From: Rhizobium sp. 18065
GTDB lineage: Bacteria > Pseudomonadota > Alphaproteobacteria > Rhizobiales > Rhizobiaceae
Direction: 5' to 3'
Assembly (NCBI RefSeq): GCF_902706095.1
Contig: NZ_CACSJP010000001.1
Coordinates: 248,001-312,000 of the forward strand
DNA: 64,000 bases
The notes under the pieces were generated by a model that did no database searches, had not been told where the DNA came from, and was given only the letters and a program-made list of their open reading frames with translations. Within the stretch, counting starts at the first letter, position 1. The number at the start of each line of letters is the position of its first letter. Of the stretch, positions 27,015 to 35,637 are shown in pieces. The translations under genes and the position numbers were made by a program.

Positions 27015-27049
27015 TATAAGAATGAGCGACTGGACTTGACACCTGTCAA
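27015..27049 (-). promoter_or_regulatory. Candidate promoter and operator of the imelysin operon
   Basis: Reading the minus strand, TTGACA and TGTCAA (27036-27049) are perfect 6-bp inverted repeats with a 2-nt spacer. TGTCAA can serve as a -35 element, with TATAGT 17 nt further on as the -10. The palindrome therefore overlaps the -35 region and also the stop codon of the upstream rRNA methyltransferase gene. It does not match the published Fur, Irr or RirA box patterns I know, so the regulator is open. Confidence 0.4.
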
Positions 27050-28344
27050 TCCGTGCCGGTCTTGCGGCGCATCCGGCAGAAGAAGAAGCCGTCTGTGTCC
27101 ATGCTGGCGGGGCTGAGCGTGATGGTCCGGCCATCGGCCGAGCGTGGCTTCGGAGCCTTGTCGCCGAACAGCCGCTTCCAGTCCTCCAGTGCCGAAACGA
27201 TCTCGAACTGTGGGTTGGTTTCGCAGAAGGCACGCACCTGCGCATCGTTTTCAGCCGGCAGCACGGAACAGGTAACATAGAGCAGCGACCCGCCCGGCTT
27301 CACATAGGCCGAGGCTTCGGTCAGGGCATCCTGCTGCTGGATCACGCGCTCCTCGAGATTGCGCTGTGTCAGGCGCCACTTGGTATCCGGGCGCCGACGC
27401 CATGTGCCGGTACCGGTGCAGGGCGCATCGACCAGCACACGGTCGAATTTTTCCTTGAGGCTGTTCAGGCTCTTGAGCGCATCATGTACCTGCACATTAT
27501 GCGTGCCGGCGCGCTTCAGTCGCTCGATGATCGGCGCCAGGCGCTTGCGATCGGAATCGTAGGCGTGCACCTGCCCCTTGTTGTTCATCGCGGCCGCCAT
27601 GGCGAGCGTCTTGCCGCCGCCGCCGGCGCAGAAGTCGAGAACCTGATCGCCCTCGCGCGCATCGACCAGATCGGCGACGATCTGCGATCCTTCATCCTGC
27701 ACTTCGAACCAGCCCTTCTGAAAGCTGAGTTCGGCCGTGACATTGGGAAGGCGCGATGGCCCTTCGCCGGCGGGAACCCGCATTCCGAAGCGCGCGATCG
27801 GAGAGGCCACGGCTCCGGCGCGATCCAGCGCTTTCAGAACCTTCTCGCGATGGGCCTTCAAGGTATTGACGCGCAGGTCGAGTGTCGGACGAGTGGCAAG
27901 CGCCTTGGCTTCGGTCAGCCAGTCCTCGCCAAAGGCGGCCTCAAAGGCGGGTTCCACCCAGTCGGGAATGTCGCCCTGGACATGCAGCGGAGCGTCGGCG
28001 AGATTGCGGCCGGCAAAAGCCTGGGCCTGGGATTCACTCAGTGGAGCAGGTGCGAAATTGTCGCCGTCGAATTCGGACGCCAATTGATCGGCGCTATAGC
28101 CCCATTGGCGCAGCAGCACGGCCCAGCCAAGGGCGTGCGCGCTGTCGTCATCCATCAGAAAGGCATGCGAAAGCTTCATGCGCAGGGCGTCATAGACAAT
28201 ATTGCCGATGGCCGCACGGTCGCCGGAACCGGCAAAGCGATGCGACAGGCCCCAATCCTTCAGGGCGTCGGCAACAGGACGGCGACGGGTTTCGATATCG
28301 CTCAAAACTTCGATCGCACCGGCAAGACGGCCGCCCAAGCGCAT
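27046..28344 (-). CDS. RsmB/NOP-family RNA (cytosine-5) methyltransferase
   Basis: A 432-residue SAM-dependent m5C methyltransferase. An N-terminal NusB-like helical region (about 1-150) is followed by the catalytic domain. SAM binding is at QVLDFCAGGGGKTLAMAAAM, motif IV is VLVDAPCTGTGTWRRRPD with one catalytic Cys, and motif VI is LLYVTCSVLPAEND with the second. The substrate is most likely 16S rRNA, as for RsmB, though NOP-family members also modify tRNA. The ATG at 28344 is preferred to that at 28350 because AGGAG sits at normal spacing only for the former. Confidence 0.92.
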   Translation of the reverse strand: MRLGGRLAGAIEVLSDIETRRRPVADALKDWGLSHRFAGSGDRAAIGNIVYDALRMKLSHAFLMDDDSAHALGWAVLLRQWGYSADQLASEFDGDNFAPAPLSESQAQAFAGRNLADAPLHVQGDIPDWVEPAFEAAFGEDWLTEAKALATRPTLDLRVNTLKAHREKVLKALDRAGAVASPIARFGMRVPAGEGPSRLPNVTAELSFQKGWFEVQDEGSQIVADLVDAREGDQVLDFCAGGGGKTLAMAAAMNNKGQVHAYDSDRKRLAPIIERLKRAGTHNVQVHDALKSLNSLKEKFDRVLVDAPCTGTGTWRRRPDTKWRLTQRNLEERVIQQQDALTEASAYVKPGGSLLYVTCSVLPAENDAQVRAFCETNPQFEIVSALEDWKRLFGDKAPKPRSADGRTITLSPASMDTDGFFFCRMRRKTGTD

Positions 28345-28453
28345 ATTCATTCTCCTCTAAAAGAAGAGAGCGTGGTAACGGCGAACCGGATGAAGAGCAA
28401 GCGCTTTGGCCTGCGATCCGGCATTTCGCCGCGACAGGTGTTGAAAGCGCGGA

Positions 28454-28816
28454 TCAGCGGATGATTTCGTAGCAAACCTTGGCGTGGCCGGAACGGATCA
28501 TGCCGATGTTCTGGGCGGCGGCCTTCGACAGGTCGAGCACGCGGCCGCGGATGAACGGGCCACGATCGTTGACGCGGACCACGACGCTCTTGCCATTGTT
28601 GCGGTTGGTCACCTTGATCTTGGTGCCGAAGCGCAGGCTCTTGTGAGCGGCGGTCATTTGCGACGGGTTCATACGTTCACCGGACGCTGTCTTGGAGTGC
28701 AGGGCGTACCAGGACGCGCCGCCACAGGAAGAAGCGGCCTCTGCACTGATCGGTGCGAAAGCACAGAGTGCAGCTATAGTTGCAGCGGTGAAAATAGAGC
28801 GTCGGTTATTCGTCAA
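28454..28816 (-). CDS. RlpA-family septal-ring lytic transglycosylase-like protein
   Basis: A 120-residue exported protein. A signal peptide ([16 protein letters not shown]) precedes a double-psi beta-barrel: [37 protein letters not shown], and [19 protein letters not shown] with the catalytic Asp. The SPOR domain found in longer RlpA proteins is absent, so septal targeting by denuded glycan is not expected. It probably cleaves or binds peptidoglycan in the periplasm. The start is TTG at 28816 with GGGAA about eight bases upstream; an ATG eight bases upstream opens a five-codon frame that ends just inside the gene. Confidence 0.88.
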   Translation of the reverse strand: MTNNRRSIFTAATIAALCAFAPISAEAASSCGGASWYALHSKTASGERMNPSQMTAAHKSLRFGTKIKVTNRNNGKSVVVRVNDRGPFIRGRVLDLSKAAAQNIGMIRSGHAKVCYEIIR

Positions 28817-29185
28817 GTTTCATTTCCCTAATCGTTGACACGAGCTTTTTTTTGCGTGGAAACGGCTAAGTAGGGTAAAAAGTGGCAAAAACGTGCCCTT
28901 GACTAATCACGTAATGTTACATGGGGTAGCATACGTGATTGATTCGCGAAAAATATTCACCTTAATGAAGTGTAAATGGGAAGAAAAAACCTATTGATTC
29001 CAGCCTGAATCGCGGAATCCGATTCCTCGGGTCACCCAAGGGTGCGCGATCACGAAATAAACGAAGAAAAATTCTTCCAGATCGCCACATTTGCTGCCCT
29101 AATTGTGGCTGTCCTCTGGCCGAGGCCCAAACTGTAGGGCCAGTCGGGCTTGGTGCAGATACAACCTGACCCGGTAAAACGACTT
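28817..29185. other. Non-coding region upstream of rlpA, AT-rich
   Basis: This 369-nt gap between rlpA and the SDR gene (both minus strand) is clearly more AT-rich than its neighbours, especially 28817-29000. It must hold the rlpA promoter. The only notable structure is a 9-bp inverted repeat at 28905-28940. I see no tRNA or small gene in it. The segment 29050-29185 looks like a 3' untranslated region of the SDR gene. Confidence 0.6.
28905..28940. promoter_or_regulatory. Inverted repeat upstream of rlpA
   Basis: AATCACGTA (28905-28913) and TACGTGATT (28932-28940) are perfect 9-bp inverted repeats separated by 18 nt, about 90-125 nt upstream of the rlpA start. Each arm contains the palindromic core ACGT. 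It could be a paired operator or a transcript hairpin. Confidence 0.45.
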
Positions 29186-30079
29186 TCAGGCCGGTTTGTT
29201 CCAGCGACCGGAGGACAGTAGATCCTCCAGCGACTGGTAGTAATTCGGAAAGTGGAAATCAAATCCGAGCGCTTTGATCTTGGCGTTGGAAACCCGCTTG
29301 TTCTCGCCATAGAAGGAGCGCGCCATCGGTGTGAGGTCCGCGGTCTCGAACGGTTGTTCGGCCGGTGCATCAATCCCCATCAGCCGGGCTGCCTCGCTCA
29401 CCACATCCTGCGGCGGGCTCGGCATGTCGTCGGTGACATTGAAGACACCGGCTGTCCGTGGCCCTGCCAGAAACGCGGTGGCAGACGCGATGTCCTCGAC
29501 ACGGATGCGGTTGAACACCTGGTCCTTCTTCACCAGCCGGCGCGCCGTTCCCTGGGTGAGATTGATGAAGGTGTTGCGGCCGGGGCCATAGATGCCCGAC
29601 AGACGGAGGATGGCAAGCGGCAGATCCTCGCGCTGAGCCAGAGCCGTCCATGCCGTTTCGGCCTCGACGCGCTCGACCGATCGCACAGAGACCGGCTTGA
29701 GTGCCGTCTCCTCATTCACCCAGGCGCCATCATGATCGCCGTAGACGCCAACGGTGGAGAGATAGCAGAGCCATTCAAGTTTGGGCATCGCGGCGCGCAA
29801 ACCGTTTTCACCAAACAGCCGGATCAGCGGATCGCCATCGCGGCCCGGCGCAATCGACTGGACCAGATGCGTGACACCTGTGAGGGCATGCGCGAGATCG
29901 TCGGACAGAACCTGTCCGTCATAGATATAAGGTTGAAGCCCGACTTCACGAAGCGTCTCGGCCTTGTCCGCGCTGCGGCTCGTGCCGCCGACCCAGATGT
30001 CCTGGATGGCGCCCTGCGCGGCCATCTGGCGGCCGATCGCCTTGCCCGAGTATCCGGCTCCGAAAATCATCATGCGCAT
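29186..30079 (-). CDS. NAD-dependent epimerase/SDR-family protein
   Basis: A 297-residue extended short-chain dehydrogenase-like protein of the YeeZ type. The Rossmann motif is MMIFGAGYSGKAIG. The central strand leads to YLSTVGVYGDHDG, in which the Tyr of an SDR active site is present; ILRLSGIYGPGRNTF is the substrate loop typical of nucleotide-sugar-epimerase relatives. The ATG at 30079 has GGAGA eight bases upstream. It starts 3 nt after the queG stop, so gst, queG and this gene form an operon. The substrate is unknown. Confidence 0.88.
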   Translation of the reverse strand: MRMMIFGAGYSGKAIGRQMAAQGAIQDIWVGGTSRSADKAETLREVGLQPYIYDGQVLSDDLAHALTGVTHLVQSIAPGRDGDPLIRLFGENGLRAAMPKLEWLCYLSTVGVYGDHDGAWVNEETALKPVSVRSVERVEAETAWTALAQREDLPLAILRLSGIYGPGRNTFINLTQGTARRLVKKDQVFNRIRVEDIASATAFLAGPRTAGVFNVTDDMPSPPQDVVSEAARLMGIDAPAEQPFETADLTPMARSFYGENKRVSNAKIKALGFDFHFPNYYQSLEDLLSSGRWNKPA

Positions 30080-30082
30080 GTA

Positions 30083-31237
30083 TCAGCTCTCCATCATCCA
30101 TTCCGCCCGGACCGTGTCGTCGGCTTCCCTGATCAGACGCTCGTCGCGCAGCGTAGCGAGGCGATCGGGTGAAATCAGCCGCGTCAGCGCCCAGACAGCC
30201 ATGCCGCGCACATCGGCCGAGACATCGTCCAGCAGGCTTTCGCAGGCCGGAGCAAAGGCTGCCGAACCGGAATTGCCCGCCGCGATCAGCACGTTGCGCA
30301 CAAAACGGTCTCGCCCGATGCGTTTTACCGGCGAGCCGCTGAAATAGGTGCGAAACCCGCTGTCGTCCAGCGTCAGGAAGTAGCCAATATCCGGCGCCTT
30401 CAAATCGTCGCGGGCCTTGAGCTTCATCTCGCGCGCTTCGGCGGCAAACTTGTTCCACGGGCAGGCCGCCAGACAGTCGTCGCAGCCATAGATCCGATTG
30501 CCGAAGGCCGGCCTGAGCGCGGGATCGATGACGCCCTTGTGCTCGATCGTCAGGTAGGAAATGCAGCGCCGCGCATCGATCTGGTAGGGTGCCGGAAAGG
30601 CATCGGTCGGGCAGGCATCGAGGCAGGCCCGGCAGGAGCCGCAATGGTCGCGCTCGCCATCGTCGATGTCCAGCTCGGCTGTGGTAAACAGGCTGCCGAG
30701 AAACAGCCAGGAACCGAATTCACGGCTGACCAGATTGGTGTGTTTCCCCTGCCAACCCAGGCCTGCCGCCGCGGCCAGCGGTTTCTCCATGACCGGGGCC
30801 GTGTCGACGAAGACCTTTACATCAGCGCCGGCTCTGGCGGCAAAGCGGGTCGCGATCTCCTTCAGTCGGCCCTTGATGACATCATGATAGTCGCGGTTGC
30901 GGGCATAGACCGAGATGGCCGCCTTATCCGGCAGCGCCTGCAGCGCGCGGGGATCTTCGTCGGGGCCGTAGTTCATCCCGAACATGACGATCGAGCGCAC
31001 CTCGGACCAGAGCACCTTCGGATCGCCGCGACGCTCTATCGTCTCTTCCATCCAGGCCATCGTGCCATGGCGTCCGGCATCAACGAATTGTTGCAGTCGC
31101 TCCGGCGCCTCGGGAATGGCATCCGGCAGCGTGATCCGACAGAGATCGAAGCCTTGCGCCTCCGCCTCCTTGCGCAGGAAGCCGGTGAGATCGGTCCGTC
31201 GCTTGATGGCCTTCGGATCGTTCTGCGGCTGGTCCAT
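30083..31237 (-). CDS. queG: Epoxyqueuosine reductase
   Basis: A 384-residue QueG. Two ferredoxin-type [4Fe-4S] motifs are visible: [16 protein letters not shown] (about residues 202-217) and [13 protein letters not shown] (about 259-271). The DUF1730 N-terminal half contains [15 protein letters not shown] and [16 protein letters not shown], part of the cobalamin-binding region. The C-terminus has HEAT-like repeats ([13 protein letters not shown]). It carries out the last step of queuosine synthesis in tRNA, reducing the epoxide with cobalamin. The ATG at 31237 ([14 protein letters not shown]) is the family-like start. It lies 11 nt after the gst stop. Confidence 0.96.
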   Translation of the reverse strand: MDQPQNDPKAIKRRTDLTGFLRKEAEAQGFDLCRITLPDAIPEAPERLQQFVDAGRHGTMAWMEETIERRGDPKVLWSEVRSIVMFGMNYGPDEDPRALQALPDKAAISVYARNRDYHDVIKGRLKEIATRFAARAGADVKVFVDTAPVMEKPLAAAAGLGWQGKHTNLVSREFGSWLFLGSLFTTAELDIDDGERDHCGSCRACLDACPTDAFPAPYQIDARRCISYLTIEHKGVIDPALRPAFGNRIYGCDDCLAACPWNKFAAEAREMKLKARDDLKAPDIGYFLTLDDSGFRTYFSGSPVKRIGRDRFVRNVLIAAGNSGSAAFAPACESLLDDVSADVRGMAVWALTRLISPDRLATLRDERLIREADDTVRAEWMMES

Positions 31238-31248
31238 GGCCGGTGCCG

Positions 31249-31941
31249 TCAGAAATCGAGATCGGCGTAGTGCGAGACGGGGGTCAGGCCGCGCACGCGC
31301 TCCGTCAGCAACGGGCGGAAGGAGGGGCGCGACTTCAGTCGCTGGTACCATTCCTTGGCAACCGGGAATTCCGCCCAGTCGATCTCGCCGAGATAGTCGA
31401 GCACGGAAACGGCGGAGGCCGCTGCCAGGTCGGCATAGCTCAGCCGTTCGCCTGCCAACCATTGCCGCGATCCGGCAAGCCAGCTGAGATATTTCATGTG
31501 CTGGCGAATATTGCTGCGCGCGGTGCGCAGGATCTTGGAATCAGGTGCGCCGCCGCCAAGGCCGTTCGGAATGATCAGCTTGTGCACCCGTTCGCGCACC
31601 AGCGGCTTGGTGACGTCCTGCTCCATCTTCTGCAGGAACCATTCCGTCAATCGGCGGATTTCCGCGCGCTGGAACGGATCCTCGGCCAGCAGCCGCCGGT
31701 CGCGCTTCAGGACGCCGTGCGTCTCGTCCAGGAATTCGGAGATCACCATCGGCCCGCACAGCGCACGCATGTTGTCGTCAACATACACCGGCAGGGTGCC
31801 TGACGGATTGTAGGCGAGGAACTCGCGGCGCTTTTCCCATGTCTGTTCTTCGACAAGATCGACCTGGAAGCCGTATTCGGAGAGCACCAGACGGATAAAC
31901 CGCGACGATGTGGACATGGAATGGTGGTAGAGGGTCGGCAT
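31249..31941 (-). CDS. Glutathione S-transferase family protein
   Basis: A 230-residue GST. The N-terminal thioredoxin-fold domain starts [25 protein letters not shown], with a Ser-rich SMSTSSR stretch as the candidate glutathione-activating site, followed by [14 protein letters not shown], the cis-Pro. The C-terminal helical domain includes [17 protein letters not shown] with the conserved N-capping Asp. The ATG at 31941 is chosen; a GTG at 31947 is possible. First gene of the gst-queG-SDR operon, divergent from uppP with 142 nt between. The substrate is unknown. Confidence 0.92.
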   Translation of the reverse strand: MPTLYHHSMSTSSRFIRLVLSEYGFQVDLVEEQTWEKRREFLAYNPSGTLPVYVDDNMRALCGPMVISEFLDETHGVLKRDRRLLAEDPFQRAEIRRLTEWFLQKMEQDVTKPLVRERVHKLIIPNGLGGGAPDSKILRTARSNIRQHMKYLSWLAGSRQWLAGERLSYADLAAASAVSVLDYLGEIDWAEFPVAKEWYQRLKSRPSFRPLLTERVRGLTPVSHYADLDF

Positions 31942-32083
31942 TGTCACTCGAATTCTTGGGATTTCGCCTGCCGGTACGCCCGTGCGAGAGGCGACTGGTC
32001 ATGACCTCGGCTTCCAAGCTATAGGAGCTTGGTTATCGCAATACAAGCAGATCGCTTCGCCATCCCGCCCTGAAAGAGTTTCC

Positions 32084-32890
32084 ATGGAAGACCAATCCAT
32101 CATCAGCGCCCTCGTGCTCGGCCTTATCGAGGGTTTGACGGAATTCATCCCCGTTTCCTCGACCGCGCATGTCCTTCTCGCCGGCCATTTCCTTGGTTTC
32201 GAATCACCGGGCAACACCTTCGCCGTGCTGATTCAACTGGGTGCGATCCTGGCGATCCTCAGTGTCTATTTCACCAAGCTGCTCGGCATTGCGCTGTCGC
32301 TGCCGTCCAGTCCCGAAAGCCGCCGTTTCGTGATGGCTATACTGATCGGCTTCCTGCCGGCAGCCGTGATCGGCGCGCTGGCGCATGACTTCATTAAGAC
32401 CGTGCTGTTCGAGACACCGATGCTGATCTGTGTCGTGCTGATCCTCGGCGGGTTCGTGCTTTTGTGGATCGATCGCCAGCCATTGACGCCGAAATATACC
32501 GACGTCACGCAATATCCCTTGTCGCTCGCCCTGAAGATCGGTTTTTGCCAGTGCGTGGCGATGATCCCCGGCACATCGCGGTCCGGCGCGACCATCGTTG
32601 GTGCGCTGCTGCTCGGTGCGGACAAACGGTCGGCGGCCGAGTTCTCGTTCTTCCTCGCCATGCCGACCATGGCCGGCGCCTTCGCGCTTGATCTCTACAA
32701 GAACCGCGACGCGCTGAGCTTCGATGATGGCACGATCATCGCGATCGGCTTTGTCGCGGCCTTTGTCACGGCGCTGCTGGTGGTCAGGTCGCTGCTGGAT
32801 TTTGTCTCGAAGCGTGGCTATGCGCCGTTCGCCTGGTGGCGCATCGCGATCGGCAGCATCGGGCTTATAGCCTTGCTTATCAGCCGTTGA
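32084..32890 (+). CDS. uppP: Undecaprenyl-diphosphatase
   Basis: A 268-residue integral membrane phosphatase (BacA/UppP) with about eight helices. Both family motifs are present: [15 protein letters not shown] near residue 16 and [15 protein letters not shown] near residue 162, which carry the catalytic Glu, Ser, Arg and His residues. It dephosphorylates undecaprenyl diphosphate on the periplasmic side to recycle the carrier for peptidoglycan and polysaccharide synthesis, and contributes to bacitracin resistance. The ATG at 32084 has GAAAGAG upstream. A strong bidirectional terminator follows at 32913. Confidence 0.97.
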   Translation: MEDQSIISALVLGLIEGLTEFIPVSSTAHVLLAGHFLGFESPGNTFAVLIQLGAILAILSVYFTKLLGIALSLPSSPESRRFVMAILIGFLPAAVIGALAHDFIKTVLFETPMLICVVLILGGFVLLWIDRQPLTPKYTDVTQYPLSLALKIGFCQCVAMIPGTSRSGATIVGALLLGADKRSAAEFSFFLAMPTMAGAFALDLYKNRDALSFDDGTIIAIGFVAAFVTALLVVRSLLDFVSKRGYAPFAWWRIAIGSIGLIALLISR

Positions 32891-32912
32891 GCCGCGCCGC
32901 ATCTGTATGCAG

Positions 32913-32956
32913 GACACAAAAAAAGGCCACCGACGGGGTGGCCTTTTTTTTGTGTC
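32913..32956. terminator. Bidirectional Rho-independent terminator
   Basis: GACACAAAAAAAGGCCACC (32913-32931) pairs with its complement at 32937-32956 across a 5-nt loop. The GC core is flanked by A and T runs on both sides, so it terminates uppP on the plus strand and the 52-residue protein gene on the minus strand. Confidence 0.9.
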
Positions 32957-33115
32957 TTATTCGGACGCCGTGATCGAACTCGTGCTGCACGGATCGACAC
33001 CATAGGCTGGTGAGCAATTGCCCTTGCGGGCCGCGACTGTCGAAGGCGCGAGGAACGAACCGGCGATGATCACCAATGCCGCACACGCAAAGAACAGTGC
33101 GATGGACTTGCCCAT
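32957..33115 (-). CDS. Small secreted protein, 52 residues
   Basis: An unannotated-size open frame of 52 residues with an ATG at 33115 and an ideal AAGAGG ribosome-binding site six bases upstream. The first 29 residues are a signal peptide: MGKSI, hydrophobic core LFFACAALVIIAGSFL, then APSTVAA. The mature part is only about 24 residues, KGNCSPAYGVDPCSTSSIT plus a short end. It contains two Cys that could form one disulfide. It lies directly against the bidirectional terminator shared with uppP, which supports it being a real transcription unit. I know no function; export to the periplasm is inferred. Confidence 0.72.
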   Translation of the reverse strand: MGKSIALFFACAALVIIAGSFLAPSTVAARKGNCSPAYGVDPCSTSSITASE

Positions 33116-33307
33116 AAAATGCCTCTTGAGGGTATAAATGAAGATGGGCTAGCGATCATTCCCGCCCTGCCGTTGGCGCCGAGTCTTTACGCATTGCCGT
33201 CAGAGGCATCAATAGAAGATCTTGCTTTATTCGAGGTTAACGCAGGTGTTTCCGCAACTGCGTCATTTGTGCAACGTCGAAACAGCAGACGCTCCGTTGG
33301 GCCGCCC

Positions 33308-34288
33308 TCATGCGGCCTTGCCGGAACCGGTGAACTGTCCGTGCGGACGGAAATGCACCAGATAGGTCGGCAGGATGGAGGCGACTTTCACCGGCTGGAT
33401 CCCCATGCCTTCGAGGGTGCGGCCTTCGGCCTTGGCACTGTCCGACACGACATTGTCGCGCTTCAGCAGCGTCACCTGGTCGCTGGTCAGCGGCGGGCTG
33501 ATCAGCGGGATTGCCGATGCGATGCTGCCGATCATCGAAGCGATGCCGAACGGAAGCGGCACGAGCGCACGCTTGCGGCCGATCACTTCGAGCATGGTCT
33601 GCAGACACTGCTTGAAGGTCAGCACGTCGCGACCGCCCAGTTCGTAGATCTTGCCCGACGCGATCCGGCCATCCACCGAGAGCGCAATGGCTTCGGCGAC
33701 ATCTTCGACATAGACCGGCTGGAACTTCGTCTTGCCGCCGCCCACCAGCGGCAGGAAAGGCGAGATGCGGGCCATGGCGGCGAACTTGTTGAAGAAGCTG
33801 TCTTCCGGTCCAAAGACGATTGACGGACGCAGGATCGTCGCGTCGGGAAGGATGGACTGGATTGCAGCTTCGGCGCGGCCCTTGGTCGAGGCGTAGATCG
33901 AAGAGGACTGCGCGTCTGCGCCAATGGCCGAAACATGCGTCAGGCGGGCACCCGCTGCGCGCGCGGCTTCGGCGACCGCACGGGCACCGAATTCCTGCAC
34001 GGCGTCAAAGCTGTTCTTGCCGCTTTCAAACAGGATGCCGACGCAGTTGACCACATGGTCGGCGCCCTGCACGGCCTTGTCGATCGATCCCCGGTAACGC
34101 AGGTTCGCCTGCACGAAGGAAATCTGCCCGACATTGCCGAGCGGCTGCAGGAAGCCTGCGAGATCCGGACGGCGAACGGCGACGCGGATGCGATACCCGC
34201 GACGTGCGAGAGCCCGAACGACATGCCGCCCCACGAAGCCCGAGCCTCCGAAGACGGTGACGAGCGGCGGAAGGTTCGACAAGGTCAT
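33308..34288 (-). CDS. NDUFA9-like NAD-dependent epimerase/dehydratase family protein
   Basis: A 326-residue atypical SDR of the complex I NDUFA9 subunit family. The nucleotide-binding motif is VTVFGGSGFVGRHVVRAL. NCVGILFESG and THVSAIGADAQSSSIYASTKGRAEAAI follow, keeping a Tyr-x-x-x-Lys-like pair (YASTK). The C-terminal region includes KRALVPLPFG. The bacterial members are usually encoded away from nuo genes, and their role (quinone biosynthesis or complex I assembly) is unsettled. The ATG at 34288 is the family start. It is monocistronic by spacing. Confidence 0.92.
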   Translation of the reverse strand: MTLSNLPPLVTVFGGSGFVGRHVVRALARRGYRIRVAVRRPDLAGFLQPLGNVGQISFVQANLRYRGSIDKAVQGADHVVNCVGILFESGKNSFDAVQEFGARAVAEAARAAGARLTHVSAIGADAQSSSIYASTKGRAEAAIQSILPDATILRPSIVFGPEDSFFNKFAAMARISPFLPLVGGGKTKFQPVYVEDVAEAIALSVDGRIASGKIYELGGRDVLTFKQCLQTMLEVIGRKRALVPLPFGIASMIGSIASAIPLISPPLTSDQVTLLKRDNVVSDSAKAEGRTLEGMGIQPVKVASILPTYLVHFRPHGQFTGSGKAA

Positions 34289-34427
34289 GATGGGCTCCCC
34301 TGAACTGCAACTGAATGGTGATTGAACGGCATTGGCACGGAATGCGCCTTGGATCTTGGCTTCTCTTAGCCGAATCGCAGCCGCAGCGAAAGGGCTGTTC
34401 CGGTGCCGTCAGGCGAGACTGACGGCC

Positions 34428-34715
34428 TCAGATACCCTCAACGACCATCATGTCCGCATCAGCCACTTCCTGGCGGATTTTTGCAGCAATCTGGTATTCT
34501 GGCGAATTATAGCAATCGACCGCCGCCTGATGCGACGGAAACTCGATGATCACGTTGCGCGGCCGGACATGGCCTTCCAACTCGGTCACCTCACCGCCGC
34601 GGGCAAGGAAGTTTGCACCGTATTTTTCAAAGGCAGGCTTGGCCGCAGCGACATAGTCCTTGTAGCGCTCTGCGTCACGAATGGTGACATGCGCGATCCA
34701 GTAACCCTTGGCCAT
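34428..34715 (-). CDS. DUF1330-domain protein
   Basis: A 95-residue small alpha/beta-barrel (dimeric ferredoxin-like) protein. It begins MAKGYWIAHVTIRDAERYKDY and has the conserved RGGEVTELEGHVRPRNVIIEF and YNSPEYQIAAKIRQ segments that define DUF1330. The ATG at 34715 has GGGAGAGA upstream. It lies 34 nt after pyrF on the same strand and is probably co-transcribed with it. The function of the family is unknown; structural relatives bind small ligands or act as monooxygenases. Confidence 0.93.
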   Translation of the reverse strand: MAKGYWIAHVTIRDAERYKDYVAAAKPAFEKYGANFLARGGEVTELEGHVRPRNVIIEFPSHQAAVDCYNSPEYQIAAKIRQEVADADMMVVEGI

Positions 34716-34749
34716 GCTCTTCTCTCCCTTTTCGTGAATGTACCGTCTT

Positions 34750-35454
34750 TCAGCGAGCGGCTTGAAGTGTTGTGTCCATCTCGGCAAGGATTGCCAGGGC
34801 CGCAGCCTTGGGGTCTGCAGCCTTGACGATCGGCCGGCCAACCACGAGATGGCTCGAGCCGGCTTTCAGCGCATCGGCAGGCGTCATCACCCGCTTCTGG
34901 TCACCTTTGTCGGCACCGGCCGGCCGAATGCCCGGTGTCACCAGCGCCATGTCCGGGCCGATGATCGAACGCACGGCGGCGGATTCTTCGGCCGAACAGA
35001 CGATGCCACCCATGCCGGCGGCACGCGCCTGCTCGGCGCGCTTCAGCACCAGCGTATGCGGATCATATTCGTAGCCGGCATCGACTAGGTCCTGCTCGTC
35101 CATCGAGGTCAGCACCGTGACGCCGAGCAGGCAGAGATCCGAACCCCTGGCGGCTTCGACGGCGGCGCGCATGGCCTTCGGATAGGCATGCAGCGTCAGC
35201 ATCGACATGCCCATCTTGGCGATGTTTTCAACGCCCGAGGCGACAGTATTGTCGATGTCGAGCAGCTTCATGTCGAGAAAGATCTTCTTGCCGCTCTGGG
35301 CAAGGTCACGGGCAAATTCCAGGCCGCCGGCAAAGACGAGCTGGTAGCCGATCTTGTAGAAGGAAACACTGTCCCCGAGCTTGGCAACGATGGCCTCGGC
35401 CTCGGCAATGGTGGGGACGTCCAGTCCGACGATGAGACGGTCTCGTGCGCTCAA
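34750..35454 (-). CDS. pyrF: Orotidine-5'-phosphate decarboxylase
   Basis: A 234-residue OMP decarboxylase, normal bacterial length. The catalytic Asp-Lys-Asp array is in [13 protein letters not shown] (about residues 57-70). The phosphate-binding end is [21 protein letters not shown] and VVGRPI. It makes UMP, the last step of pyrimidine synthesis. The start is TTG at 35454 ([13 protein letters not shown] follows), with AGGAG eight bases upstream; no ATG lies close by. Confidence 0.96.
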   Translation of the reverse strand: MSARDRLIVGLDVPTIAEAEAIVAKLGDSVSFYKIGYQLVFAGGLEFARDLAQSGKKIFLDMKLLDIDNTVASGVENIAKMGMSMLTLHAYPKAMRAAVEAARGSDLCLLGVTVLTSMDEQDLVDAGYEYDPHTLVLKRAEQARAAGMGGIVCSAEESAAVRSIIGPDMALVTPGIRPAGADKGDQKRVMTPADALKAGSSHLVVGRPIVKAADPKAAALAILAEMDTTLQAAR

Positions 35455-35580
35455 GGGGCTTACTCCTGTCAGATCTCCATGGCCGTCCAGTCGCATGAGA
35501 CGGGCAGATCTGCAAGGGAGAAGACGCTGCTTTCATCGGCTTGGTCCCCTGTTTTGCAAGGCAGGGCACGCATGAGCCGA

Positions 35581-35614
35581 AAACGGACATGGGCGGGAAG
35601 ATCCCGCCCATGTC
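35581..35614 (-). terminator. Rho-independent terminator of the RND efflux operon
   Basis: On the minus strand, GACATGGGCGGG and CCCGCCCATGTC (35603-35614 and 35586-35597) form a perfect 12-bp stem with a 5-nt loop, followed by CGTTTTC. It lies 23 nt past the stop of the RND permease gene. Confidence 0.75.
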
Positions 35615-35637
35615 ATCAGCTTGGAGGAGTGGTCATG

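Noticed and set aside
28990-29070. Possible tRNA-like GC-rich stems in the rlpA upstream region
   Set aside because: No cloverleaf could be folded: there is no T-loop GTTCRANNC-type segment nor a matching acceptor stem.
29050-29373. Minus-strand frame overlapping the end of the SDR gene
   Set aside because: Most of it is in another frame of the SDR gene, which is clearly the coding one; the remainder is Arg/Ser-rich and unlike protein.
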